Source: Desulfovibrio sp. Dsv1 (GTDB lineage Bacteria; Desulfobacterota; Desulfovibrionia; Desulfovibrionales; Desulfovibrionaceae). Taken from it: 12,158 nt of DNA. The stretch is from the NCBI GenBank assembly GCA_000403945.1, contig APFI01000055.1:1-12158 (forward strand), given 5' to 3'. The position numbers were made by a program, and so were the translations under genes. Numbering within the stretch: the stretch's first letter is position 1; the number at the start of each line of letters is the position of its first letter. The notes under the pieces are model-generated. The model saw nothing but the letters and a program-made list of their open reading frames with translations, was not told where the DNA came from and did no database searches. Of the stretch, positions 1 to 6,303 are shown one piece after another.

Positions 1-1
1 T

Positions 2-61
2 TTGGCATTTTCCATGATTTTACTCGGAAGAGTCATCAGGGAATCATGAAATGACTTCTAG
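2..61. repeat. 60-bp terminal inverted repeat, left copy
   Basis: These 60 bases reappear as the reverse complement at 12096-12155 with only two differences, both transitions. The copy ends inward at a CTAG (58-61), where an IS481-type end begins. Read outward (minus strand) it keeps an open frame with residues like SFHDSLMTLPSKIMENAK. This could be the N-terminal start of a transposase whose body lies outside the window, but I do not recognise the family. One base beyond the repeat at the window edge already differs between the copies, so the outer limit cannot be judged. The repeat is seen directly; a mobile-element origin is inference. Confidence 0.85.
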
Positions 62-62
62 C

Positions 63-406
63 TATAAAGTGTCAACACGCTGTTCTCGCTCCAGAAAGTT
101 TTGAGGCTGGAGTTTTGCCGTCACGGGCTGTATAAGGACGCGGGAAACTGTAACAGTGCGTCCAGACCGGCGGGTACGCTGTCCGCTTCCACGAACAGGC
201 ATGCGTTCTCGCGTATGCTCGCCCGTTCAAGGCTGTTCCTGATGAAGAGTTCCGCCTTGCCGTTAGTTTGAGGATGACAGGGTCGTGTGCGCTTATGCTT
301 TATGTCAGACTCGCGACAGGCCTTTCTGAACTTCCACAGCATATAACAGGATCCGTTATCCATCGGAATGCGCTCCACTTTGACGTCGTGCAAAATCTCC
401 TTTTAA
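63..406 (-). mobile_element. IS481-family element, truncated relic 1
   Basis: The outer end at 63 starts TATAAAGTGTCAAC, which matches the IS481-type end at 7705 (TGTAATGTTCCAAC) at 10 of 14 positions without gaps; similarity continues to a shared GCTGGAGTT block. It follows directly on TCTAGC (57-62), which fits the NCTAGN target known for IS481. Inside lies the 3' part of the transposase gene on the minus strand. The other half of the element is missing: recognisable transposase stops near 402, where the sequence changes to the neighbouring IS4-family relic. The inner boundary is approximate. Confidence 0.7.
121..402 (-). pseudogene. IS481-family transposase, C-terminal fragment
   Basis: This is the C-terminal part of an IS481-type DDE integrase-fold transposase. 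Visible motifs are the second catalytic aspartate in PMDNGSCY, the block CRESDIKHKRTRPCHPQTNG, and the third catalytic residue, glutamate, in NGKAELFI. The family normally has NGKAERFI, so an Arg has become Leu beside the catalytic Glu. After FIRNSL the protein (ERASIRENACLF) no longer follows the family pattern well, which suggests decay. The HTH region and first catalytic Asp are absent; the frame meets a stop just upstream of 402. It ends just before the terminal repeat of the element. It cannot make an active enzyme. Confidence 0.75.
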
Positions 407-466
407 ATGTAATGTCACTACTGCAAACAGGGCTCAGCCAGTTTCTTTTCAATCAGTGCTGTCCAG

Positions 467-1050
467 CTAAGTGGCCAAGTCTGACAGGTTGAGGTTATAG
501 GGATTGCTCGTTTTTCTTTGTTGCGGATTCAAGAGTTTTTTCAGGGAGGCCGTGCCAAGCAGGTTGATCTGGATAAGCTGGAAAAGTTGCCGCACGGACA
601 GCCCGGGGCGGCTGAGGAATTTCTGGTACTCAGGAGCGGGCAGACCGTCAGGGCGGTGCAAATCTGGATCAGCACGGCGTTTTCCGAGTTGTCCACAAGA
701 CTCTTGATACGCAGATCTTGTTTGATTTTCTTGAAGAAAAGCTCGATTTGCCAGCAGTCGCGGTAAATATCGGCGGTAGTTTTGGGACTCAGGTGGCAGT
801 GGCTGGCCAGAAATTTGCAAGGCTTGCCGCTTTCCGGATCGCGGCGGCTGGCATGTCGCGGGCGCAGAACCGTTTTGCTGCTGGTGACCTCGGTAATAAG
901 GTCGGAGGCGACACCTGTTTTTCGGTTCACTGGGCGGTGCTCCAGAAGTTTGCACACGGCGTTGCGCTTGAGGCGGGTCACGAAGAAAACGCCCTTTGCG
1001 CCGAGGGCGCGGAACCAGGGGTAGCTGATGAAACCCTTGTCAAATACCAC
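467..1050 (-). pseudogene. IS4-family transposase, truncated and frameshifted
   Basis: This relic of a DDE transposase of the IS4 type (DDE_Tnp_1 fold) begins abruptly at VVFDKGFISYPWF, which carries the second catalytic Asp, then GVFFVTRLKRNAVCKLLEHR, then the C-terminal YREK region IYRDCWQIELFFKKIKQ. In the YREK motif (Y-x2-R-x3-E-x6-K) the Tyr, Glu and Lys are present but the Arg is Cys (residue 99 counted from 1050). A frameshift near 626-640 moves the rest (QKFLSRPGLSVRQLFQLIQ) to another frame, which ends at 467. The N-terminal half with the first catalytic Asp is missing at 1050, where an IS200/IS605 remnant abuts. I judge it dead. The element's 3' non-coding end probably occupies about 407-466, but I could not confirm its terminal repeat. 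Confidence 0.8.
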
Positions 1051-1172
1051 AGGATGAAGTTATCAGGCGCTATATAGAGCAGCAGAAAGAAACTGATGAG
1101 GCATTTCAGATTAGAGGCGAATAACTTTAGCCTGCTTGAGCGGGAACCGACCCGGCTTTAGCCGATGGAGTG
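1050..1172 (+). mobile_element. IS200/IS605-type right-end remnant
   Basis: Bases 1050-1124 read QDEVIRRYIEQQKETDEAF and then IRGE-stop, which resembles the last residues of an IS200/IS605 Y1 transposase (TnpA), whose C-terminal helix typically has a VIRRYI-x2-Q pattern. About 25 bases later comes an imperfect palindrome around CCGGCTTTAGCCG (1152-1164), followed by ATGGAGTGTTCAA. This closely resembles the subterminal hairpin and right end seen in this family (GCCGGTGG-type hairpins). The catalytic HUH and Tyr region is gone. The end near 1170-1176 is the point where a GGDEF-like reading frame starts, so the element probably inserted into that gene. Identification rests on memory of family patterns in a short fragment. 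Confidence 0.5.
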
Positions 1173-1435
1173 TTCAATCTGGACGTCGCCAGTTTTAAGC
1201 TGGTCAACGACAATTTTGGACACGCCGTGGGCGACACGGTATTGTGTGAGTTCGCCTCCGAAGCCGGGGATTTCTGCATTCTCGCCAGTATCGGGGCACC
1301 GCCTTGGCCCCGGGGGATGGCACGGACTTCGCCGCTCTGTACAAAAACGTCGATGCGGCCTTGGCCAGACAAAAAGAGGGGCAAGAACGGCTTCACTCTC
1401 CACGCCGGAGTCTGGGAAGCGGCCCTTGGCCTTGA
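1170..1435 (+). pseudogene. Decayed GGDEF-domain (diguanylate cyclase) remnant
   Basis: The first stretch, FNLDVASFKLVNDNFGHAVG then DTVL, matches the N-terminal substrate-binding part of GGDEF domains (D-x2-xFKxxND-x2-GHxxGD). About 12 residues later the reading jumps to ILASIG, the 'vSIG' strand that normally lies ~70-90 residues further on. The stretch holding the GG(D/E)EF active site is therefore deleted. After a GGGG run at 1293-1296 the frame shifts by one, and the C-terminal helix GTALAPGDGTDFAALYKNVD and AALARQKEGQ is recognisable, ending at TGA 1433-1435. It has no start of its own; the 5' part was replaced by the IS200/IS605 end. It is certainly non-functional for c-di-GMP synthesis. 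Confidence 0.75.
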
Positions 1436-1530
1436 CCCGGGCTGTGGGATATGGGAGAGGAAACATGTACGGGGGCGTCCCGGCGAACCGGTCCGCGTCG
1501 CGGTTGCCTCATGTCATGCCGGTCGAGCAA

Positions 1531-1555
1531 CGCGCCGGCGCGACGTCTTTTTTTT
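1531..1555 (+). terminator. Possible intrinsic terminator upstream of era
   Basis: A self-complementary CGCGCCGGCGCG (1531-1542) is followed by ACG and then a T-rich tract ending in eight T (1548-1555). The palindrome could fold as a 4-bp GC stem with a CCGG loop, which is short for a terminator. It would end transcription from the broken upstream region before era. The rest of 1436-1611 shows no convincing gene or consensus promoter. Confidence 0.35.
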
Positions 1556-1611
1556 CAGACAGACAGTAACGGCGGCCCCGCGCGGCCCGTGCCGGTCGCC
1601 GGGGAGAACAT

Positions 1612-2541
1612 ATGTTTATGATGGATCAGACCTACCATTGCGGCTGGGTGACGCTCATGGGCCCGCCCAATGCCGGAAAATCCACACTGCTGAACGCCCT
1701 GCTGGGCCAAAAAGTGACCATCGTCACGCCCAAGCCGCAGACCACGCGCAACCAGATCGTGGGCATCCTTACGGACGAGGAGGCCCAAGTCATCTTCATG
1801 GACACGCCGGGCCTGACCCAAGTGCGCGGCCGCCTGAGCAAGACCATGATCCAGGCGGTCTGGCAGGGCCTCGGACAGGCGGACGTGATCATGCCCATTC
1901 TGGATTCCCATCTCTACATCCGGCATCCGGAATCTCTGGACCGCGATCTGGCCCCGGTGGCCGAGGCCCTAGCCAGCGACGAGCGCCCTATGATCGTGGT
2001 GGTCAACAAGGTGGACCTGTTCAGCGACAAAAGCCGCATGTTGCCCCTGCTCACCCGGCTGCATGAAATGTGGCCCAAGGCCGACATTTTTCCGGCCTCG
2101 GCCCTGCGCAGGGACGGCCTGCCGGAGCTGAAGGTCCTGATCCGTTCCATGCTGCCCGAGGGACCGGCGCATTTTCCGGAAGACCAGATTTCCACGGTTT
2201 CCCTGCGCTTCATGGCCGCCGAGACCATCCGTGAAAAACTCTTTCTGCATCTGCGTCAGGAAGTGCCCTATACCGTGGCTGTCGACGTGGAAAGCTGGGA
2301 AGAGGACGAATCACGCGGCCAGACCGTGATCCATGCCGTGATTTACGTGGCCCGGCCCATGCACAAGGCCATGGTCATCGGGCGGGCGGGGGCATCCATC
2401 AAGCAGATCGGCAATGAGGCCCGCATGGACATTCAGGAACTGGTGGGCGGCAAGGTGCATCTGGAACTCTGGGTCAAGGTGCGGGAGCACTGGACGGAAG
2501 ATCCGGGCTTTCTGCGCGACTTGGGCCTTATGGCGGAGTAG
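1612..2541 (+). CDS. era: GTPase Era, 16S rRNA maturation and 30S assembly factor
   Basis: Era binds the 3' end of 16S rRNA and helps 30S subunit maturation in a GTP-dependent way. The 309-residue protein (family usually ~300) has all G motifs: G1 GPPNAGKS (17-24), switch I QTTRNQIVG (43-51), G3 DTPG (64-67), G4 NKVD (132-135) and G5 SAL (163-165). The C-terminal KH domain carries VIGRAGASIKQIG (255-267) with its GxxG loop, then the typical ELVGGKVHLELWVKVRE. ATG 1612 is chosen because GGGGAG (1601-1606) lies 5 nt upstream; ATGs at 1618 and 1621 are possible but too far from it. The next gene begins 5 nt after the stop, so the two are probably co-transcribed. No clear promoter is visible in front. 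Confidence 0.97.
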   Translation: MFMMDQTYHCGWVTLMGPPNAGKSTLLNALLGQKVTIVTPKPQTTRNQIVGILTDEEAQVIFMDTPGLTQVRGRLSKTMIQAVWQGLGQADVIMPILDSHLYIRHPESLDRDLAPVAEALASDERPMIVVVNKVDLFSDKSRMLPLLTRLHEMWPKADIFPASALRRDGLPELKVLIRSMLPEGPAHFPEDQISTVSLRFMAAETIREKLFLHLRQEVPYTVAVDVESWEEDESRGQTVIHAVIYVARPMHKAMVIGRAGASIKQIGNEARMDIQELVGGKVHLELWVKVREHWTEDPGFLRDLGLMAE

Positions 2542-2546
2542 CGGAC

Positions 2547-3266
2547 ATGACGACGGAAGAAGCCCTGCGGGAGCGTTATGCCCGCGTTCTGGAGCGGCTG
2601 GATGCGGTCTGCGCGGCAGCGGGCCGCAAGCGGGAGGACGTGACCCTGATCGCGGTGTCCAAACTGCATCCGGCCGTTGACGTGGCCGAGGTGGCCCGCG
2701 CCGGCCAGCTGGATTTCGGTGAGAACTACGTGCAGGAGGCCTTGCAGAAACGCGAGGACTTGGCGGGCGAATTCGTCTGCCGGAACCTGCGCTGGCATAT
2801 GATCGGCCATGTCCAGAGCCGCAAGGTCGCCCAAGTGGCCGGAGCCTTCGCCCTGATCCACACCTTGGATTCGCGCAAGCTGGCCGACGGCTTGGAGCGG
2901 CGTCTGGCCGTGCAGAAAGCCAGCCAGCCGGTGCTCATGGAAGTCAACGTGGCCGCCGAGCCGCAAAAATCCGGACTTATGGCTGAAGATCTGCCCGCTT
3001 TGGCCGATCATATATTGGAGAATTGCCCGCGTCTGGAACTGCGCGGCCTGATGTGCCTGCCGCCGGTTTTTGACGCGGGCGAGGCGGCGCGGCCCCATTT
3101 CGCGCGCCTCTATGCTCTGCGCGAGGAATTGCGCGGTCGTTTGGGCCTGCCCCTGCCGGAACTCTCCATGGGCATGAGCGGGGATTTCGCGGCGGCTGTG
3201 GCTGAAGGGGCCACCATGGTGCGTATCGGCACGGATATTTTCGGGCCGCGTCCGCCCAAGGTCTGA
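2547..3266 (+). CDS. YggS/PLPBP-family pyridoxal phosphate-binding protein
   Basis: This is the single-domain TIM-barrel PLP carrier family (YggS, PipY, human PLPBP), which keeps free PLP and amino/keto acid pools in balance and has no known catalytic activity. The 239 residues fit the family length. The PLP lysine is K39 in LIAVSKLHP; further family blocks are FGENYVQEA (58-66), WHMIGHVQSRK, and the phosphate-binding C-terminal region LSMGMSGDF followed by VRIGTDIFG. The start ATG 2547 has GGAG (2535-2538) inside the end of era, 8 nt away, which points to translational coupling with era. The TGA at 3264-3266 is followed at once by the sigma-54 promoter of the flagellar operon. Family assignment is firm; the physiological role here is inferred from the family. 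Confidence 0.95.
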   Translation: MTTEEALRERYARVLERLDAVCAAAGRKREDVTLIAVSKLHPAVDVAEVARAGQLDFGENYVQEALQKREDLAGEFVCRNLRWHMIGHVQSRKVAQVAGAFALIHTLDSRKLADGLERRLAVQKASQPVLMEVNVAAEPQKSGLMAEDLPALADHILENCPRLELRGLMCLPPVFDAGEAARPHFARLYALREELRGRLGLPLPELSMGMSGDFAAAVAEGATMVRIGTDIFGPRPPKV

Positions 3267-3271
3267 GGCAT

Positions 3272-3288
3272 TGGCATAAAGACTGCAT
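3272..3288 (+). promoter_or_regulatory. Sigma-54 (RpoN) -24/-12 promoter of the fliL operon
   Basis: TGGCATAAAGACTGCAT matches the RpoN consensus TGGCAC-N5-TTGCW. The invariant GG (3273-3274) and GC (3285-3286) are separated by exactly the required 10 bases, TGGCA is intact, and only the first T of TTGC is changed. It lies in the 86-bp gap between the YggS-family gene and fliL, about 65 bp ahead of the fliL start, so transcription would begin near 3298-3300. RpoN control of flagellar genes is common in polar flagellates. I see no obvious enhancer-binding-protein palindrome nearby. Confidence 0.75.
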
Positions 3289-3352
3289 ATTTTTTCAAAT
3301 CGGCCCGGCCGGAGTTGCAGGGCCAGCCTTCAATCTGTCGGAGTTCGATCGT

Positions 3353-3973
3353 ATGGCAGCCAAGGATACCAAGGAAGCCACGGCATTGCCCGAAGGGCAG
3401 GCCGAAAAACCCAAGAAGAAATCCAGGATCAAGCGCCTCGTCATTCTTTTGGCTATCCTGCTGATGACTCTCAGCGGCGCGGGTCTCGGCGCATACTGGT
3501 GGCTGTTTTTGCGCACGCCGGCCAGCGCGTCCCACGCGTCGGCGTCAGCCAAAAATGACGCCCCCGTGCCTGCCAGCGCAAGTGCGGGCCAACCCTCGGC
3601 TCCGGCTTCCGGCACGGACGGGAACACACTCGGCGCGGCGCGCATCGAACGCCAGAGCGACCTGCCCCGCAGCGCGGGCCAGGTGCTGCCTTTGCCATCC
3701 ATCACGGTCAATCTGTCGGATCCCGGAGGGCGGCGCTATCTCAAGCTGGGCATGGAAGTGGAGGCCAACGCCGACGTTTCCGAAGAGCTCAAGGCCCAGA
3801 ACGCGCGTATCCGTGACGCCGTCATTATGTTGCTGGCGGGCAAGAGCTATGCGGATATTTCCACGCCTGACGGCAAAGTGCTGCTCAAGGCGGAAGTAGC
3901 GGCGCGGCTCAATCAGATTCTGGGTGCGCAACGCGTGATCCGTGTCTATTTTACGGATTTTGTAGTGGACTAA
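3353..3973 (+). CDS. fliL: Flagellar basal body-associated protein FliL
   Basis: FliL is an inner-membrane protein with a periplasmic domain that surrounds the stator units and supports torque. The 206-residue protein has a lysine-rich cytoplasmic N-terminus (19-28, KPKKKSRIKR), one membrane helix (about 29-53), a low-complexity Ala/Ser/Pro linker (about 55-95) and the FliL domain (about 112-206): LPSITVNLSDPGGRRYLKLG, then IRDAVIMLLAGKSYADIST, ending in RVYFTDFVVD. ATG 3353 has GGAG (3340-3343) 9 nt upstream. The linker is longer than in enterobacterial FliL, explaining the size above ~155 residues. It is the first gene of the operon behind the sigma-54 promoter and precedes fliN by 83 nt. 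Confidence 0.93.
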   Translation: MAAKDTKEATALPEGQAEKPKKKSRIKRLVILLAILLMTLSGAGLGAYWWLFLRTPASASHASASAKNDAPVPASASAGQPSAPASGTDGNTLGAARIERQSDLPRSAGQVLPLPSITVNLSDPGGRRYLKLGMEVEANADVSEELKAQNARIRDAVIMLLAGKSYADISTPDGKVLLKAEVAARLNQILGAQRVIRVYFTDFVVD

Positions 3974-3983
3974 TCCCGCGCTG

Positions 3984-3997
3984 GGCGTGTCAACGCC
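3984..3997 (+). other. Small hairpin in the fliL-fliN gap
   Basis: GGCGT and ACGCC form a 5-bp stem with a GTCA loop, 11 nt after the fliL stop. There is no T tract, so it is not a terminator; it could protect the fliL message end or tune fliN expression. It may also be chance in GC-rich DNA. Confidence 0.3.
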
Positions 3998-4056
3998 AAT
4001 GATCCGGCGGGACCGGGGCGCGTGCTCCGGCAGCAGTGTTTTCAAAGAGGTGCGTC

Positions 4057-4623
4057 ATGTCGCAGGACGATCAGGAAGCCTTGGCCGCGCAGTGGGCGGC
4101 ACAGCTTGAGGGAGACGAAGACAGCCCGTCCGGCGGGGATGCCGGCGCGCCGGAGGCCGCTGCGGCTGGCGGCGAGCATTCGCCCGTGGACGAGGAGGCT
4201 CTGGCCGCGCAATGGGCCGAGTCTCTGGCCGATGACGAAGAGGACAAAAGCGGCCCCTCCACGTTCGGCGGAGCGGGCGCGGGCGGCTTCGGCCAGACCA
4301 CGACGGACGCTCATTTCAGGGACATGACCGAAATGTCCCGCCAGCCCAAGGACAACAAGCTCAAACGCGAGCTGGACTTCATTCTGGATATTCCACTGGA
4401 CGTTTCGGCGGAACTGGGCCGTACCCGCCTGCTCATCAATGAACTGCTCCAGCTGGGTCAGGGTTCGGTGGTGGAACTGAACAAACTGGCCGGCGAACCG
4501 CTGGAAGTCTATGTCAACGGCAAACTGGTGGCGCGCGGCGAGGCCGTGGTCATCAACGAGAAGTTTGGCGTACGCCTGACCGACATCATCAGTCCCATTG
4601 AACGGGTGAAGCAGCTTGGCTAG
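4057..4623 (+). CDS. fliN: Flagellar motor switch protein FliN
   Basis: FliN forms, with FliM, the lower C-ring that reverses the motor and docks export cargo. From ATG 4057 the protein has 188 residues. The C-terminal SpoA/FliN domain (about 105-188) is typical: ELDFILDIPLDVSAELGRT, INELLQLGQGSVVELNKLAG, EPLEVYVNGKLVARGEAVV, and FGVRLTDIISPIERVKQLG. ATG 4057 is preferred over GTG 4036 because AGAGG (4046-4050) precedes it by 6 nt. The N-terminal ~100 residues are acidic and low in complexity, and hold the motif EALAAQWA twice (7-14 and 47-54). fliM is not adjacent. The stop overlaps the proposed TTG start of fliO. Confidence 0.95.
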   Translation: MSQDDQEALAAQWAAQLEGDEDSPSGGDAGAPEAAAAGGEHSPVDEEALAAQWAESLADDEEDKSGPSTFGGAGAGGFGQTTTDAHFRDMTEMSRQPKDNKLKRELDFILDIPLDVSAELGRTRLLINELLQLGQGSVVELNKLAGEPLEVYVNGKLVARGEAVVINEKFGVRLTDIISPIERVKQLG

Positions 4624-5263
4624 CCGGTATCTGGCGGCTGCCGCCGCAACGGATCCGGGCCTTTCGGGCCAGGCTGTGCGCGGCCTAGTGGACGGCGCGG
4701 CGATGGCTTCGCCCTCGCCCGTGACGCCGGGGCTGGAAGACGTGGTCCGCCTCGCCGGAGAGCATGATCTGCGCGGTTTAGAGCATGCCACGCAGATCAT
4801 GGGCCAAGCTGTGGAACACGCGGCTGACAGGAGCGCGGACCTTGCCGCGCAGGCCGCCGTATCCTCCCCGGTCGGACATGTCTCCACGCTCGGCCAGTCC
4901 TCTTTCAGCTGGGGCGGCTATATGCAGGCTGTGGGCATTCTTTTTCTGTTCCTAGCCCTGCTCTGGCTGGCGGTCTGGCTGGTGCGGCGTTACGGACGAT
5001 TCAATTTTTTGCCGCGTCCGGGGGCTCTGCCGCGCGGCGCTCTGGGCATGGAGGCCCAGATGCCGCTGGGACCACGCAAAGGGCTTATGGTGGTACGCTT
5101 CTTGAATAGAAGGTTGTTGTTGGGAATTACGGACCAGCAGATCACTCTTCTGACGGAGGCAAACGTCCATCATGAGCCGCATGATGCAGATTTTCACGAA
5201 TTTATGGAGGAAGCCCGGCGCGGCGGGCCTGCTGGCGGCAAGCCTGCTGATCCTTCTGCCTGA
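4616..5263 (+). CDS. fliO: Flagellar biosynthesis protein FliO
   Basis: FliO is a membrane scaffold that helps FliP assemble into the flagellar export gate. A hydrophobic helix lies at about 104-124 (QAVGILFLFLALLWLAVWLV), followed by the conserved cytoplasmic part LGPRKGLMVVRFLNRRLLLG and ITDQQITLL, the family hallmark. The start is uncertain. TTG 4616 overlaps the fliN stop by 8 nt, giving 215 residues; ATG 4703 would give 186 residues and lose no conserved part. The first ~100 residues are unlike anything I recognise and lack a clear signal peptide. The C-terminal ~30 residues overlap the start of fliP. Position and TM-plus-motif pattern make the call secure. Confidence 0.85.
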   Translation: MASRYLAAAAATDPGLSGQAVRGLVDGAAMASPSPVTPGLEDVVRLAGEHDLRGLEHATQIMGQAVEHAADRSADLAAQAAVSSPVGHVSTLGQSSFSWGGYMQAVGILFLFLALLWLAVWLVRRYGRFNFLPRPGALPRGALGMEAQMPLGPRKGLMVVRFLNRRLLLGITDQQITLLTEANVHHEPHDADFHEFMEEARRGGPAGGKPADPSA

Positions 5264-5969
5264 TCTGGCGTTCGCGGCGCAGGATCTCAGCCTGCCCAGC
5301 ATGTCGCTTACACTGTCTGGCGGCGTGCCGGAACCGGCGAAAGTCTCAGTGCTGCTGGAAATACTCTTTCTGCTCACCGTGCTCTCTGTGGCTCCGGCCA
5401 TCATGCTCACGGTCACCAGCTTTACTCGCATCATCATTGTCTTCAGCTTCCTGCGCCAAGCCATGGGCGTACAGCAGCTGCCGCCCACCCAGATTCTCGC
5501 CAGCCTCGCCATTTTCATGACGGTGGTCATCATGCTGCCGGTGGGCAGGCAGATCAACGATCAGGCCCTGCAACCCTACCTGGGCGAGCAGATCGACTAT
5601 AAAGTGGCTCTGGACCGGGCACAGGCTCCATTGCGGACGTTCATGTTCAAGCACACTCGCGAAAAAGACCTCTCGGTCTTCTATGCCATCACCCAGATGG
5701 AACTGCCCAGGAACAAGGAAGAAGTGCCCACCATGCTGCTGGCTGCGGCCTACGTGATCAGCGAACTGAAGATGGCCTTCACCATCGGCTTTCTGATCTA
5801 TATTCCTTTTCTGGTACTGGATATGGTCGTATCCAGCGTCCTGCTGGCCATGGGCATGATGATGCTGCCTCCCATGATGGTCTCCATGCCCTTCAAGCTG
5901 CTGCTTTTCGTCATGGTTGACGGATGGAATCTGCTGGTGGGTTCGCTGGTCAACAGCTTTCTTTTGTAA
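5172..5969 (+). CDS. fliP: Flagellar type III export gate protein FliP
   Basis: FliP forms, with FliQ and FliR, the core channel of the flagellar export apparatus. The 265-residue protein begins with a likely cleavable signal peptide (hydrophobic 16-34, cleavage after AFA at about 35), as known for FliP. Both family signatures are present: SFTRIIIVFSFLRQAMGVQQ with LPPTQIL (83-109), and AAAYVISELKMAFTIGFLIY with IPFLVLDMVVSSVLLAMGMM (191-230), followed by LPPMMVSMPFKLLLFVMVDG. ATG 5172 is chosen for GGAGG (5155-5159) 12 nt upstream; ATGs at 5181 and 5184 are alternatives. The start lies 92 nt inside fliO, so the two genes share a long out-of-phase overlap and are probably translationally coupled. 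Confidence 0.97.
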   Translation: MSRMMQIFTNLWRKPGAAGLLAASLLILLPDLAFAAQDLSLPSMSLTLSGGVPEPAKVSVLLEILFLLTVLSVAPAIMLTVTSFTRIIIVFSFLRQAMGVQQLPPTQILASLAIFMTVVIMLPVGRQINDQALQPYLGEQIDYKVALDRAQAPLRTFMFKHTREKDLSVFYAITQMELPRNKEEVPTMLLAAAYVISELKMAFTIGFLIYIPFLVLDMVVSSVLLAMGMMMLPPMMVSMPFKLLLFVMVDGWNLLVGSLVNSFLL

Positions 5970-5992
5970 CTTCCGTCCTGAGGAGGGCCACC

Positions 5993-6262
5993 ATGTCTCC
6001 GGATTTCGTCATCGGTTTCGGTCGTCAGGCCATTGAACTCTGTCTGATGATGGCCCTGCCCATGCTGGGCGTGGGCTTGGGCGTGGGTGTGGTGGTCAGC
6101 GTGATCCAGGCGGCCACCCAGATTCAGGAAATGACACTGACCTTCATCCCCAAGGTCGTCTGTATGTTCATTGCCCTGCTGCTGGCCCTGCCCTGGCTCA
6201 TGGAGCGGATGATCACCTTCACCCGCGACGTGTTCATCAATATTCCCACCTACGTGCGCTGA
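5993..6262 (+). CDS. fliQ: Flagellar type III export gate protein FliQ
   Basis: The 89-residue protein matches the usual FliQ length (~89) and its two-helix hairpin: helix one at about 15-38 (LCLMMALPMLGVGLGVGVVV) and helix two at about 50-72 (FIPKVVCMFIALLLALPWLM). The loop IQAATQIQEMTLTFIPK is the most conserved FliQ block. The start at ATG 5993 is set by AGGAGG (5981-5986), 6 nt upstream; upstream in-frame extension would run into fliP and is not needed. It follows fliP by 23 nt. The usual next genes (fliR, flhB, flhA) are not present; the operon ends at a hairpin facing a convergent gene. Confidence 0.97.
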   Translation: MSPDFVIGFGRQAIELCLMMALPMLGVGLGVGVVVSVIQAATQIQEMTLTFIPKVVCMFIALLLALPWLMERMITFTRDVFINIPTYVR

Positions 6263-6263
6263 G

Positions 6264-6295
6264 CGCGGGGCCGGGCGGCGTCTCCGCGCCCCGCG
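6264..6295. terminator. Stem-loop between convergent fliQ and GNAT gene
   Basis: CGCGGGGC (6264-6271) pairs perfectly with GCCCCGCG (6288-6295), and an inner GCGG/CCGC stem (6275-6278 with 6284-6287) extends it around a 5-nt loop with a 3-nt bulge. It lies 1 nt after the fliQ stop and 8 nt before the end of the minus-strand gene. Neither side has a good T tract, so it is either a weak shared terminator or a message-end stabiliser. Confidence 0.5.
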
Positions 6296-6303
6296 AAAAC
6301 ACG

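Noticed and set aside
1465..1569. A 34-codon ORF with an SD-like AGAGG in front, between the GGDEF relic and era
   Set aside because: No recognisable protein, and it runs through the possible terminator and T tract at 1531-1555. Probably chance in decayed DNA.
1170..2066. A 298-residue frame running from the GGDEF remnant into era
   Set aside because: Only the first part resembles GGDEF; the rest overlaps era out of frame and is Pro/Gly/Arg-rich noise.
4036..4056. Start of FliN at GTG 4036
   Set aside because: No ribosome binding site precedes it, whereas ATG 4057 has AGAGG at good spacing; the extra residues overlap that site.
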